DNA from: Saxidomus purpurata
Taxonomy: Eukaryota; Mollusca; Bivalvia; Venerida; Veneridae
Length of the DNA stretch: 64,000 bases
Assembly (NCBI GenBank): GCA_022818135.1
Contig: JAFMSR010000006.1
Location: 38,797,538-38,861,537 of the forward strand
Direction of reading: 5' to 3'
Positions 12,061 to 23,780 of the stretch are shown here, one piece after another (the first letter of the stretch is position 1; each line of letters opens with the position of its first letter). Position numbers and translations under genes: made by a program. The notes under the pieces were generated by a model. It was not told where the DNA came from and ran no database searches. It saw only the letters and a program-made list of their open reading frames with translations.

Positions 12061-12930
12061 TTGTGAGACCATACTTTTGTCAGGGAGCTTAGTTTATTGT
12101 CAGTAAGACCCTGCAATTTTGATGGGGCCAGTATGTTGTCAGTGAGACCCTGCTTCTGTCAGTCAGGTTATACTACTGTCTGTGAGACCCTACCATTGTC
12201 TGTGAGACCCTACCATTGTCTGTGAGACCCTACCATTGTCAGTGAGACCCTCCCATTGTCAGTGAGACCCTGCCATTGTCTGTGAGACCCTACCATTGTC
12301 TGTGAGACCCTACCGTTGTCAGTGAGACCCTACCGTTGTCAGTGAGACCCTACCGTTGTCAGTGAGACCCTACCGTTGTCTGTGAGACCCTACCATTGTC
12401 TGTGAGACCCTACCATTGTCTGTGAGACCCTACCATTGTCTGTGAGACCCTACCATTGTCAGTGAGACCCTACCATTGTCTGTGAGACCCTACCATTGTC
12501 TGTGAGACCCTACCATTGTCTGTGAGACCCTACCATTGTCTGTGAGACCCTACGATTGTCTGTGAGACCCTACTATTGTCTGTGAGACCCTACTATTGTC
12601 TGTGAGACCCTACCATTGTCTGTGAGACCCTACCATTGTCTGTGAGACCCTACCATTGTCTGTGAGACCCTACCATTGTCAGTGAGACCCTACCATTGTC
12701 TGTGAGACCCTACCATTGTCTGTGAGACCCTACCATTGTCTGTGAGACCCTACCATTGTCTGTGAGACCCTACCATTGTCTGTGAGACCCTACCATTGTC
12801 TGTGAGACCCTACCATTGTCAGTGAGACGCTACCATTGTCTGTGAGACCCTACCATTGTCTGTGAGACCCTACCATTGTCTGTGAGACCCTACCATTGTC
12901 AGTGAGACCCTACCATTGTCAGTAAGACCA
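12061..12930. repeat. 20-bp minisatellite, ~43 copies
   Basis: The consensus is TGTGAGACCCTACCATTGTC. Copies from 12181 to 12920 are in exact 20-bp register, with the first base alternating T or A (TGTGAG or AGTGAG) and a few C/G/T changes in CCATTG. Edges at 12061-12180 and 12921-13060 are diverged copies (for example GTGGGGACTGTTTGTTGTCA). No long open frame is formed. Confidence 0.97.
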
Positions 12931-13338
12931 TACTTGGCAGTCATGCCAGTCTATTTTAAGTGAGACCCAAGTAGTACCAGTAAGATGCCATTATTTTCAG
13001 TGGGGACTGTTTGTTGTCAGTGAGGACTATCTGTTTTCAGTGGGGACTGTTTGTTGTCAGGCAATGGTATTGTTATATACACTGGCAACACAAACATTCT
13101 AACAGGAGGAACACGTTTTCTCTTTCTTTTTATTACCAGTGTCAAATCAGATTGATTTTATTGCTGTTTTACTGCCAGATTATTGTAACATTCTAGCACT
13201 AGTGTCCTTCCGTTGCCAGCATTCCTTTTTATCTTGCCATTATGCAGCTGTATTATTGTCATCATATTGTTTCATGTCAGTTTTTGTAATACCACCTTTG
13301 TATCTAGTTTGAGAGTGTTATCTCAATAATTATTACTT

Positions 13339-13441
13339 AGATCTAGTGACAGAGATCAGTGACAGAGATCGATCATTTACAGAGATCACTACAGAGATCA
13401 CTAATACAGATCTCTCTACATAGATCACTACATAGATCACT
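13339..13441. repeat. short GATCA-rich tandem repeat
   Basis: About seven degenerate 15-17-bp copies of ACAGAGATCACT (variants CATAGATCACT). It is small and non-coding. Confidence 0.8.
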
Positions 13442-13573
13442 GTTATGATGTCATTACTGCGTGATGTCAGATTATGCCTTATGACATACTAATAAATGTC
13501 CTTATAGCCAGTTGCATTTCTATTTAGTTTTTTTTAGGTATTATTCAATTTTGATATCCTTTTAACATTGTTT

Positions 13574-13766
13574 ATTATGTAATAAACAACAGTTTTTCAT
13601 TCATTATCTAATAAACAACGGTTTTTCATTCATTATCTAATAAACAACGGTCTTTCATTTATCATCTCTAATAAACAAATGTCTAGTAAACAACAGTTTT
13701 TCATTCATCATCTAATAAACAATGGTCCATCATTCATCATCTAATTATCAATGGTTTGTCATTTAG
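13574..13766. repeat. ~29-bp minisatellite, ~6 copies
   Basis: The unit is CTAATAAACAACGGTTTTTC plus ATTCATTAT, with minor length change. It is AT-rich and non-coding. Confidence 0.9.
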
Positions 13767-14265
13767 CTGGTGCATCAGATCTCCAAATAGTTGTTATGCC
13801 TGCTATAAACAATGCTAAAGCAGATATTTTTTCTTAGTTAAAGCCTTTTGAATAGTAAAGCTTTAGAAATCTCTTTAAAAACAGTTATAATTTCTATCCT
13901 GACAAGATCTGTATCATCTTCTGTAAATTCAGTTTTTGCAACAGGATGTAGAGAAACTCAATACTGAATGCAGCTTTCAAGTGTTATTGTTTCCACATTG
14001 AGGCTTTCGTTGTTATTGGTTTATAGGTAGATGGTAGGAAATGATAAAACAAAAAAAAATGAAATAGATTTTGTACTAAAACAATTAGCTGTTCTCTTTT
14101 GAAGTACTTCAAATAAAGTGTAGAAAGGATGTATCTTTTAAGAAGTTCGTGTCTTGTAAGCATGCTCTGTGAAAGTAAAAGTCAAAGTGAAAAGTTAGGC
14201 TCCAGGCTATAGGTTTGGTTTACCATGACAGTTAAAAGACTTGAAGAGGCTAACCAGCTTGCTGT
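13767..14265. other. non-coding, nothing recognised
   Basis: AT-rich spacer between two minisatellites, with stops in all frames. Confidence 0.4.
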
Positions 14266-14515
14266 CTACCAACATTTTGTATGACTAGCCAGCTGTGGAG
14301 CAATATTCTGTATGATTGGCTAACAGTCAAGCAACATTTTGTATGATTGGCCCTAATTAGAGCAAGATCTTGTATGATTGGGCCACTGTGGAGCAACATT
14401 TTGTATGAATGGGCCTAATTAAAGCAATATTTTGTATGATTGGCCAACAGTGGAGCAATATTTTGTACGATTGGCCAACAGTGGAGCAATATTTTGTACG
14501 ATTGGCCCAGCAGGA
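14266..14515. repeat. ~31-bp minisatellite, ~8 copies
   Basis: The unit is GAGCAATATTTTGTATGATT plus GGCCAACAGTG. Diverged half-copies (TTTGTATGATTGGCTCGACA) continue to about 14630. Confidence 0.92.
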
Positions 14516-14659
14516 TTAGATTTTCTTGTTATCTATGTTGTTCAACATTTTGTTACACTAAAGTCTTGCTAAGCAAGATTACATTTTGTGATCTGTGTTG
14601 ACCAACAGTTTGTATGATTGGCTCGACATGATTTTTTTGTCCTCTATGTTGGCCAGTTA

Positions 14660-15324
14660 AAAAGATATTTTTAAAACTTTACATGCCTGTTTTTCAACAA
14701 CATGGACTACTTCAGATAGCTTATTCTGCAAATGAGATTATATTTAAATGAACCATGTGACATAATATTATGCTTGATGCCACATTGGAATCTAAAAGAT
14801 GGCATGTAGCACCCTTGGCTGACAAAATGTATGCAGAAAACATGCAGGAAGTCCCATAAGATTGTATTTATCACCTTGCCATAATTTCTTTAGCATCTTT
14901 CCTTAAGATATGATGCACAAGGCATGCATGAATGTAGTCCCCTCTACTTAAGATTTGATGCACCTGATTGCTTGGAGATAGATGCAGGAGCTGATAGGTA
15001 TGTGGCAGGCTTGTCTATAATCACTGGTTCCCGGCTGATGACTGATTACAAAATCCTTTCATCACAACTACATTAAACACTGGGTGGGGTAAACATACTT
15101 TTCCATGCAATGTTAGTGAAGTATTGTAGCCACCTGTGTGCAAACATTTTGAAAAGCATGATGAGAAAAATGTGAGAGTGTGTAAAAATCATTAGAATAA
15201 GTGAAGGCTCTCTGATGTTCTGCCAAAATGACATTGATTTGCTTTTAATTACAGAATGTACCATGACTATCAAGGTTCAATGTTTGCTTGTCAATATTTT
15301 TTTATTTCACAGCAGTTTTTAGTT
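14660..15324. other. non-coding, nothing recognised
   Basis: AT-rich sequence. A 66-codon minus frame at 15073-15273 has no known domain. Confidence 0.4.
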
Positions 15325-15916
15325 AGCTCACCTAATCACAAAGTTCTCAAGGGCGAGCTATTGTGACTAATGTATTTCCAGGGTGTATACTGTTAAAGAG
15401 ACACTCCCTCAATCTGGGATCAATTGAAATAATGTGAAAACAATTTTTATTCAAATATGTGGAAGGATTGCCAAAAACCTGAAACTTTCAGCTAAAATTC
15501 CAGCAAACTTCGGTAAAATTAGCATGATTTGTAGTTCCGTATCTTCACAAACCTTGGTTTTATTTATTTTATTGGGTGGATAGTAATTTATTATTAAATG
15601 TTGCTATATTGGCACGCTCGTGTATAAAAGAGACATTTCTTGGTATATGTTCTTCTTGAAAACTTATTTATCTATTATTTTACATACATTTAGCTCATTC
15701 TTAATTGCTTTGAGAAAATGTTCTGCCCGTTGTTGGGAATGCCCCTTTAACAGTTTGCTTGGCAACAAATTAAGCAGTGTTAATGAAACTTGGTGATAAT
15801 ATTAACCTTTATAAAATATTGGATGATTTAAATATGGGGTACTTAAGGGTCAAAAGCTTAGGTCAGTAGGTAAAATCATAAAAATCTTGTAAGCATTCAT
15901 TGAAGCCATATTTAAA
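15325..15916 (+). mobile_element. truncated hairpin-ended element, AGCTCACC type, with MITE inserted
   Basis: The 5' signature AGCTCACCT...GGGCGAGCTATTGTGAC is present, but no 3' hairpin or CTTGTT end follows. The body is split by the TTAA-flanked MITE at 15393-15750. It resumes with GCTTGGCAACAAATTAAGC, GAAACTTGGTGATAA and GGGTCAAAAGCTTAGG, typical of the cores of these elements. The right limit is approximate. Confidence 0.5.
15393..15750. mobile_element. MITE with TTAA ends (358 bp), nested
   Basis: Left end TTAAAGAGACACTCCC; right end, reverse complemented, TTAAAGGGGCATTCCC (13 of 16 match). TTAA at both ends fits piggyBac-like insertion. It sits inside a truncated hairpin-ended element, so it inserted later. 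Confidence 0.7.
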
Positions 15917-16081
15917 GTTATATTACCCTTCAAAATGGTCACATTTGTTTATAATAAAGAATGATGCTCAAAACACAGTGGATGCTTTAAAAACATATAA
16001 AAAATTAGTTTCAGCAAGTTATTTCGATTATTGACAAATACAAATAAAGAGAAACCCAACCGAAAGGGTTCATTTTTTATT

Positions 16082-16857
16082 AGCTCACCTGGCACAAAGT
16101 GCCAGAGTGAGCTATTAGGATCGCATTCCGTCCATCCACCATTTCCTTCAAACAACATCTCCTCTGAAACCACTGGGCCAATGTTGATGAAACTTTGCAG
16201 GGATGTACTTTGCATGAAGCTCTATCAAACTTGTTCAAACTCTGGTTGCTATGGCAACAAATAGGAAAAAACTGAAACCACAAGGCCTAGAGCTTAGATA
16301 TTTGGCTTGTAGCATTGTCTAGTGGACCTCTACCAAGATTGTTAAAATTATGACTCCGGGGTCAAAATTGACCCCGCACGGGTGGTCACTTAGTTTTGCA
16401 TAGGCTTATATAGGAAAAACTTTAAAAATCTTCTTCTCTGAAACCACAAGGCCTAGAGCTTAGATATTTGGCATGTAGCATTGTTAAGTGGACCTCTTCC
16501 AAGATTGTTCAAATTATGACCCCCGGATCAAAATTGACCCTGCACAGGGAGGGGGCAGGGGTCTCTTAGTTTTACATAGGCTAATATAGGAAAAACTTTA
16601 AAAATCTTCTTCTCTGAAACCACAAGGCCTAGAGCTTAGATATTTGGCATGTAGCATTGCCTAGTAGACTTCTTCAAAGTTTGTTAAAATTATGCCCCTG
16701 GGGTCAAAATTGGCCTTTCCCTGGGGGCGGGTCATTTGTTTTACAAAGATGTATATAGGAAAACCTATTTGGTATATAACATTGTCTAGTGATCTTCCAC
16801 CAGGCAAGTGGACTTGTACCAAGGTGAGCGATATAGGGCCATCTTGGCCCTCTTGTT
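16082..16857 (+). mobile_element. hairpin-ended element, AGCTCACC subfamily, short copy
   Basis: The 5' foldback is AGCTCACCTGGCAC AAA GTGCCAGAGTGAGCT, followed by a short ATTCCGTCCATCCACC. The core has three ~170-bp repeats with GGCCTAGAGCTTAGATATTT and CAAAATTGACCCCG. The 3' end is GGTGAGCGATATAGGGCC ATCTTGGCCC TCTTGTT. It shares core repeats with the longer copy at 48819-50307. The 60-88-codon frames over its left end (15949-16283) are not genes. It has no transposition protein of its own. Confidence 0.85.
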
Positions 16858-17481
16858 TTTGACTAGGATACTCAAGATTTTTACCGATTTCCTCTATATT
16901 CGATGTGAATGAAACTGTTATACAGATTGTTATTTTTGGGTTATAACTATGGCAATGTTTATTATTCTAGAATTATAAATCACTGATTAATGTTTCATTT
17001 AAAATTATGATGGTCACTTTGAAGGGTTACCACTTTAAATCTAATGTACATGAAACATTAGAATATTTGTTGTTAGGAGGTGTTTTCAAAACTGGGAATC
17101 ATAGGTCTAAAAATTATGTCATTAGGTCAAATCATAGAAAAACCAAAACTGGTCATAATTTGAAATTTAGCCAAATTGTTTGTTTCTGCCGGACATCTAG
17201 TTCAAGTTGAAAACTAGGATACATAGGGGCAAAAACTAGGCCACAACATGGAGGAGAAGAAAAACTTTCAGACACGGGCCTTGCATGATGCAACATTTTT
17301 TACCCAATCATGATGAAACTTGGCAAGATTATTTGTCATCACATAGTTTATGTCAATTTTAAGGTCAAAACTAGAGCACTGTGACCAGAAACTTGGTCAC
17401 AAGGTCTAATGAAAGGGTAGCAGTAAGTTTTGCATGTACATAGTTAATAATTTTTTATCATATTTTATTTTCTATTTTCAG
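16858..17481. other. intronic flank of PHPT1 exon
   Basis: AT-rich sequence up to the splice acceptor at 17481. GGTCACTTTGAAGGGTTACC near 17011 is inversely similar to TTATATTACCCTTCAAAATG at 15918, so a TIR element may have been split by later insertions. The 67-codon frame at 17007-17210 is unrecognised. Confidence 0.4.
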
Positions 17482-17606
17482 GGGACATATTTGATGAGGT
17501 AGCCCCGGCAATAGAAGAGGCAGGACTGGACTGTGAATGTCTAGGTGGAGGAAGAATTCATCATGATTCTGGCAAAAAGAAAATTGAAATATTTGGATAT
17601 TCACAG
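17482..17606 (+). CDS. PHPT1: PHPT1 (14-kDa phosphohistidine phosphatase), internal exon
   Basis: Encodes 41 residues, beginning DIFDEVAPAIEEAGLD and containing CECLGGGRIHHDSGKKK and IEIFGYSQ. This aligns without gaps to human PHPT1 residues 55-95, including the family block CECLGGGRI. PHPT1 removes phosphate from protein phosphohistidine in the cytosol. The GGGR arginine (human Arg78) and the GYS serine (human Ser94), both near the active site, are present. The catalytic His (human His53) lies two residues before this exon and must be on an upstream exon. The acceptor is tttctattttcag at 17481. The exon starts with two bases (GG) finishing a split codon, and the donor is CAG|gtaaaa at 17607. 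The other two frames hit stops, for example TAG in the GGG-ACA frame. The 125-nt length fits phase 1 in, phase 0 out. The exon is followed almost at once by a dispersed element at 17639. Confidence 0.93.
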
Positions 17607-17638
17607 GTAAAAACTTTTTTTTTTCTTCTTTTCTTCTT

Positions 17639-18583
17639 AGCTCACCTGAACTGGCTCAGGGTGAGCTATTCGGATCGATGAATGTCCGTCGTCCGTCATC
17701 CGTCCACACTTAGTTCGTTAACACTCTAGTGGTCACATTTTTGCCTCAATTGTCATGAAACTTGGTCAGGATGTTGGTCCCAGTAATTACTCGGACGAGT
17801 TCAAATATGGGTCATCTCGGATGAAAAACTAGACCTGTCACATGACCCAAAAATAGAAAAATCTTGTTAAGGCTCTACAGGCTACTGTTTCAGTCCAAAT
17901 ATCCTGGCAATTTGTCAGAAAGGTTGTTTGGTTGATTTCTAGCTCAAGTTTTAATATGGGTCACCTGGGGTCAAAAACTAGGTCACACAGCCCAAATATG
18001 GAAAAGCCTTGTTAATACTCTAGAGGTAACATTTTCAGCCCAAATATCCTGGACATTTGTCAGAAAGGTTGTTAAGATGATTTCTTGCTCAAGTTCGAAT
18101 ATGGGTCATCTGGGGTCAAAAACTAGGTCACACAGCCTGAATATGGAAAAACCTTGTTAACACTCTAGAGGTAACATTTTCAGCCCAAATATCCTGGAAA
18201 TATGTCAGAAAGGTTGTTTTGATGATTTCTAGCTCAAGTTCGAATATGGGTCATCTGGGGTCAAAAACTAGGTCACAGAGCCCAAATATGGAAAAGCCTT
18301 GTTAATACTGTAGAGGTAACATTTTCAGCCCAAATATCCTGGAAATTTGTCAGAAAGGTTGTTTCTATGATTTCTAGCTCAAGTTCCAATATGGGTCATC
18401 TTGGGTCAAAAACTAGGTCACAGAGCCCAAATATGGAAAACCTTGTTAACACTGTAGAGGTAACATTTTGAGCCCAAATATCCTGGAAATTTGTCAGAAA
18501 GGTTGTTTCGATGATTTCTAGCAATTTTGTTAAAAGCAGTTGTACTCGGGTGAGTGATAAAGGGCCATCATGGCCCTCTTGTT
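17639..18583 (+). mobile_element. hairpin-ended element, AGCTCACC subfamily, different core
   Basis: The 5' foldback is AGCTCACCTGAACTGGCTCA GGGTGAGCT, then GTCCGTCGTCCGTCATCCGT. About five ~145-bp core repeats follow (AAAACTAGGTCACA, CCAAATATCCTGGAAATTTG, TCAGAAAGGTTGTTT). The 3' end is GGGCCATCATGGCCC TCTTGTT. It lies 33 bp after the PHPT1 exon donor. Confidence 0.85.
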
Positions 18584-18589
18584 TTTATA

Positions 18590-18855
18590 AGTCCTGGGGC
18601 GACCCTGGGATTTCTCCCTGGTTGAACTTGCCAAGACTCCTGACAGGTGCAGGTTGAAGAGAAACAGATGCAGATACAAGGGAATCCAGGTACCAGATCC
18701 TATTGCTTTTACGAATAGACCCCTTGGTTCTACATGCCTGGTGTATAGCACCGATACACGTGAGACTACCTCTGTGTTTCTAACCAGTTCATCTCTAGAT
18801 GGGTGGGAAGCACTAAAAAGCTTTTCTGTCTCTTCTAGCTGACCAAACTTCACAC
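18590..18855 (-). repeat. dispersed repeat fragment, minus strand
   Basis: The reverse complement of 18600-18650 (GTCTTGGCAAGTTCAACC, GGGAGAAATCCCAGGGTC) matches 37645-37690 on the + strand, so this is a dispersed element. It carries a 107-codon minus frame (18530-18853) and a 62-codon + frame. Neither shows a known domain, and the minus frame runs into flanking repeat sequence. It could be a fragment of an old transposon. Confidence 0.5.
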
Positions 18856-18859
18856 CTTA

Positions 18860-20405
18860 AGGAGGTGGTGAATATTCATCAGTGGTCTACAAATTAGTTT
18901 CTTATTTATTCAAAGTTACTGATCATAATAATGATATTTTCATTTATTTGTAGTTGACATGCATGTAGTCAGGTATAAACTCAGCTGCTAATAACCTGTA
19001 AGAATCACATTGGCTTGAATAGACCTGGCTCAGAAACGCACGCGCGTGCCTCTCACGCAATGTCAGTAAGAAGTTATTTGAGGACTTACTTGTTCTTGAA
19101 TGTTGCTTGGGCTGAAACTATGTTAAGTATAGTAAACGTGTAAATGCGAAGTTCTTCCATAAGCATTCAAGGTTTCCAAGAGACACAGAGCAAAAAGCCA
19201 CATAATTGACCTTTGATCAGTAATTGTGACCTTGAACCAAGCCAGCTTGACCCAAACTTGTGCTCTGTTCATTGTCTTGATATGCTGAATATTTACTGAA
19301 ATATTTTGCTGCAGAAAATAAGATTTAGAGCAGACATAATTTGTAACAGACAGACAAACATAGAACAGACGGACATTTGTAGCATAGTCTTTGTAGAGGC
19401 ATTATCCTGAGGGAGAGGCATACTTCCAAAGCAAAATGTTAGACACTCCGCAGAGCAGTCTAGGCAGACGGTAGTTGAATAAACAGCTGAATACACCTGT
19501 ACTGTTACACGTCCTTCCATTCATAAACAGCTTGGAGGATGCTCATTGAATTTTCCATTGATACAAAACAAATGTTTTCTGAAAGATTATAGATTATTGT
19601 AATTGACAGAAGCCACTTTTGCAGGAAGTTATTTATCACAGAGTTTATCTTTGTGTAAGATGTAATACACATCTGTAATTTTGTACAGTCTAACCTATCA
19701 GCCTTCAGAAGGCCTGGAATTCCACAGGTTTTGGTATCTTCATGGTAGCACGAGTGTATAATCAACTGCCAATAAAGTGTCAAAGTTATTGCTATGAAAG
19801 TTTTCCATCTTGTTACAGATGAGGGATTGTCTATCTTCAATGATTTTATTGACTGATACCTGGGATTCCAGGGCTTATCTTTCAAACTGGCTCCTACTTG
19901 AATCTTCCATTGATAATTTGTTAGTCCATCATTGAGAAGTTTAATGAGCATTTCTTAAGTTCGGTTGAGTGTGGAAAATGAACATTTAATCCTTGTTCTT
20001 ATAGGGTTTGTATTTTAGACATTTATGTTTGATTTTTTAACAGAAAATGTAAGTTTATAAATTGAACATGTGAACTCTCTTTTCTGTAATTTATGTGAAA
20101 GCATACTGGGAACCATATTAAATTTTAGAACCAAAATACTTAGTAACTTATGTGAACATTGTGCACTCTTAAAAAATCATTTCCAACATACAGGCTCTAA
20201 TGATTGAAAGATAATAAGTACAATATACTTGAGACTGATTCCTTTTGCCCCTGATATGATCTAAATTATTATACCTATCTTGGACATGATCAAAACATTC
20301 TCGATGATCTACCCACTACAGTCCAGATAGCACATGTAAACACTGTCTTTATCTTAAACTTATGTGTTTCTCCGATGTGATCTAGGATATTTTTTTATAC
20401 TGTCC
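18860..20405. other. intronic, no recognised feature; unexplained 148-codon minus frame
   Basis: AT-rich intron. The minus-strand frame 19505-19951 (148 codons, starting MLIKLLNDGLTNYQWKIQVG) is the longest frame in the window outside tandem repeats. I see no known domain, signal peptide or nearby promoter, and no splice context that would make it an exon. It may be chance or a decayed transposon. Confidence 0.35.
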
Positions 20406-20650
20406 TCAACATGATCCAAAGGGTCTTTGTAAACCATGACATGATCAAAAAGATTGTGTTGCCTTTGGCATGGTCTAGAATGTTTTTGTTACACTCCCAT
20501 TAACATAGTACAAAATGATCTGTTCAAACCATGACATGATCAAAAAGATTGTGTTGCCTTTGACATGGTTTAAAATGTTTGTTACACCCCCTTTATCATT
20601 TGACCTATTACAGTAGAGATATGTAAACCATGACATGTTGGGTGTTAGTC
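20406..20650. repeat. ~94-bp tandem duplication
   Basis: Two copies of ACCATGACATGATCAAAAAG with TTGTGTTGCCTTTGRCATGG start near 20435 and 20529, with diverged flanks. The CATGACATGAT motif is shared with the satellite that follows and may be its precursor. Confidence 0.7.
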
Positions 20651-20760
20651 TAAAAATAAACATTATAGTTTGTTATATTCTCCCATCACTCTGACCTGAA
20701 CATTTTATATTACTTTGCAGTGTAATGCTATATTTATTCTATGTAGATGTACCTTAGAAA

Positions 20761-23564
20761 ACCCATGACATGATACATGATAAAAAGTAGTCTCTGATCA
20801 AGAGTTATTAGCTACTTCTTGCCATCTGTAAACCCATGACATGATACATGATAAAAAGTAGTCTCTGATCAAGAGTTATTAGCTACTACTTGACATCTGT
20901 AAACCCATGACATGATGCATGATAAAAAGTAGTCTCTGATCAAGAGTTATTAGCTACTACTTGACATCTGTAAACCCATGACATGATACATGATAAAAAG
21001 TAGTCTCTGATCAAGAGTTATTAGCTACTACTTGACATCTGTAAAACCCATGACATGATACATGATAAAAAGTAGTCTCTGATCAAGAGTTATTAGCTAC
21101 TACTTGACATCTGTAAACCCATGACATGATACATGATAAAAAGTAGTCTCTGATCAAGAGTTATTAGCTACTTCTTGCCATCTGTAAAACCCATGACATG
21201 ATACATGATAAAAAGTAGTCTCTGATCAAGAGTTATTAGCTACTTCTTGCCATCTGTAAAACCCATGACATGATACATGATAAAAAGTAGTCTCTGATCA
21301 AGAGTTATTAGCTACTTCTTGCCATCTGTAAAACCCATGACATGATACATGATAAAAAGTAGTCTCTGATCAAGAGTTATTAGCTACTTCTTGCCATCTG
21401 TAAAACCCGTGACATGATACATGATAAAAAGTAGTCTCTGATCAAGAGTTATTAGCTACTACTTGACATCTGTAAACCCATGACATGATACATGCTAAGA
21501 AGATGTGACTGATCAAGATTAACTAGCTACTACTTGACATCTGTAAACCTATGAAATGATACATGATAAAAAGTAGTCTCTGATCAAGAGTTATTAGCTA
21601 CTTCTTGCCATCTGTAAAACCCATGACATGATACATGATAAAAAGTAGTCTCTGATCAAGATTAATTAGCTACTACTTGACATCTGTAAACCCAGGACAT
21701 GATACATGATAAAAAGTAGTCTCTGATCAAGAGTTATTAGCTACTTCTTGCCATCTGTAAAACCCATGACATGATACATGATAAAAAGTAGTCTCTGATC
21801 AAGAGTTATTAGCTACTTCTTGCCATCTGTAAAACCCATGACATGATACATGATAAAAAGTAGTCTCTGATCAAGAGTTATTAGCTACTTCTTGCCATCT
21901 GTAAAACCCGTGACATGATACATGATAAAAAGTAGTCTCTGATCAAGAGTTATTAGCTACTACTTGACATCTGTAAACCCATGACATGATACATGCTAAG
22001 AAGATGTGACTGATCAAGATTAACTAGCTACTACTTGACATCTGTAAACCTATGATATGATACATGATAAAAAGTAGTCTCTGATCAAGAGTTATTAGCT
22101 ACTTCTTGCCATCTGTAAAACCCATGACATGATACATGATAAAAAGTAGTCTCTGATCAAGATTAATTAGCTACTACTTGACATCTGTAAACCCATGACA
22201 TGATACATGATAAAAAGTAGTCTCTGATCAAGAGTTATTAGCTACTTCTTGCCATCTGTAAAACCCATGACATGATACATGATAAAAAGTAGTCTCTGAT
22301 CAAGAGTTATTAGCTACTTCTTGCCATCTGTAAACCCATGACATGATACATGATAAAAAGTAGTCTCTGATCAAGAGTAATTAGCCACTACTTGACATCT
22401 GTAAACCCATGACATGATACATGATAAAAAGTAGTCTCTGATCAAGAGTTATTAGCTACTTCTTGCCATCTGTAAAACCCATGACATGATACATGATAAA
22501 AAGTAGTCTCTGATCAAGAGTAATTATCTACTACTTGACATCTGTAAAACCCATGACATGATACATGATAAAAAGTAGTCTCTGATCAAGAGTTATTAGC
22601 TACTTCTTGCCATCTGTAAACCCATGACATGATACATGATAAAAAGTAGTCTCTGATCAAGAGTTATTAGCTACTTCTTGCCATCTGTAAACCCAGGACA
22701 TGATACATGATAAAAAGTAGTCTCTGATCAAGAGTTATTAGCTACTACTTGACATCTGTAAACCCATGACATGATACATGATAAAAAGTAGTCTCTGATC
22801 AAGAGTTATTAGCTACTTCTTGCCATCTGTAAAACCCATGACATGATACATGATAAAAAGTAGTCTCTGATCAAGATTAATTAGCTACTACTTGACATCT
22901 GTAAACCCATGACATGATACATGATAAAAAGTAGTCTCTGATCAAGAGTTATTAGCTACTTCTTGCCATCTGTAAAACCCATGACATGATACATGATAAA
23001 AAGTAGTCTCTGATCAAGAGTTATTAGCTACTTCTTGCCATCTGTAAACCCATGACATGATACATGATAAAAAGTAGTCTCTGATCAAGAGTTATTAGCT
23101 ACTACTTGACATCTGTAAACCCATGACATGATACATGATAAAAAGTAGTCTCTGATCAAGAGTTATTAGCTACTTCTTGCCATCTGTAAAACCCATGACA
23201 TGATACATGATAAAAAGTAGTCTCTGATCAAGAGTTATTAGCTACTTCTTGCCATCTGTAAAACCCATGACATGATACATGATAAAAAGTAGTCTCTGAT
23301 CAAGAGTTATTAGCTACTTCTTGCCATCTGTAAAACCCATGACATGATACATGATAAAAAGTAGTCTCTGATCAAGAGTTATTAGCTACTTCTTGCCATC
23401 TGTAAAACCCATGACATGATACATGATAAAAAGTAGTCTCTGATCAAGAGTTATTAGCTACCTTTTGCCATCTGTAAACCCATGACATGATACATGATAA
23501 AAAGTAGTCTCTGATCAAGATTAATTATCTACTACTTGACATCTGTAAAACCCATGACATGATT
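20761..23564. repeat. 71/72-bp satellite, ~39 copies
   Basis: The unit runs ACCCATGACATGATACATGA, TAAAAAGTAGTCTCTGATCA, AGAGTTATTAGCTACTTCTT, GCCATCTGTAA. Two variants alternate: GAGTTATTAGCTACTTCTTGCC and GATTAATTAGCTACTACTTGAC. A rare variant (TGCTAAGAAGATGTGACTG) occurs at 21493 and 21994, 501 bp apart, marking a duplicated 7-unit block. Every unit has stops in all frames. It lies wholly within the PHPT1 intron. Confidence 0.98.
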
Positions 23565-23780
23565 AGAAGTGGCTCTAAATCTTTGTAATATCAACATGAC
23601 ATGGTAATATCAACATGATATGGTGTGTATAAACAAACCTTGACATGACCGAACCATTCCAAGGTGATAACCTTGGATCCAACCTAATACTTTCTTACAT
23701 GTTTGTTTTGTGGTGTTTTCACAGTGTGGTATTTATGTTGTTCTTTACTTGTTGCTTTTAGCAAAAACATTGCCTTTATT

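Noticed and set aside
12061..12930. CRISPR-like regular repeats
   Set aside because: Units are directly head-to-tail with no spacers, in a eukaryotic genome; this is a minisatellite.
16031..16283. Overlapping frames of 67-88 codons on both strands
   Set aside because: They lie on the left end and flank of a hairpin-ended element; similar frames appear at the homologous end near 48861.
18530..18853. 107-codon minus-strand frame as a gene
   Set aside because: Part of it recurs at 37645-37690 as a dispersed repeat, it runs into element sequence at 18530-18583, and no domain is recognised.
20761..23564. Possible centromeric satellite
   Set aside because: Only ~39 copies, located inside a gene intron; nothing shows a chromosome-wide role.
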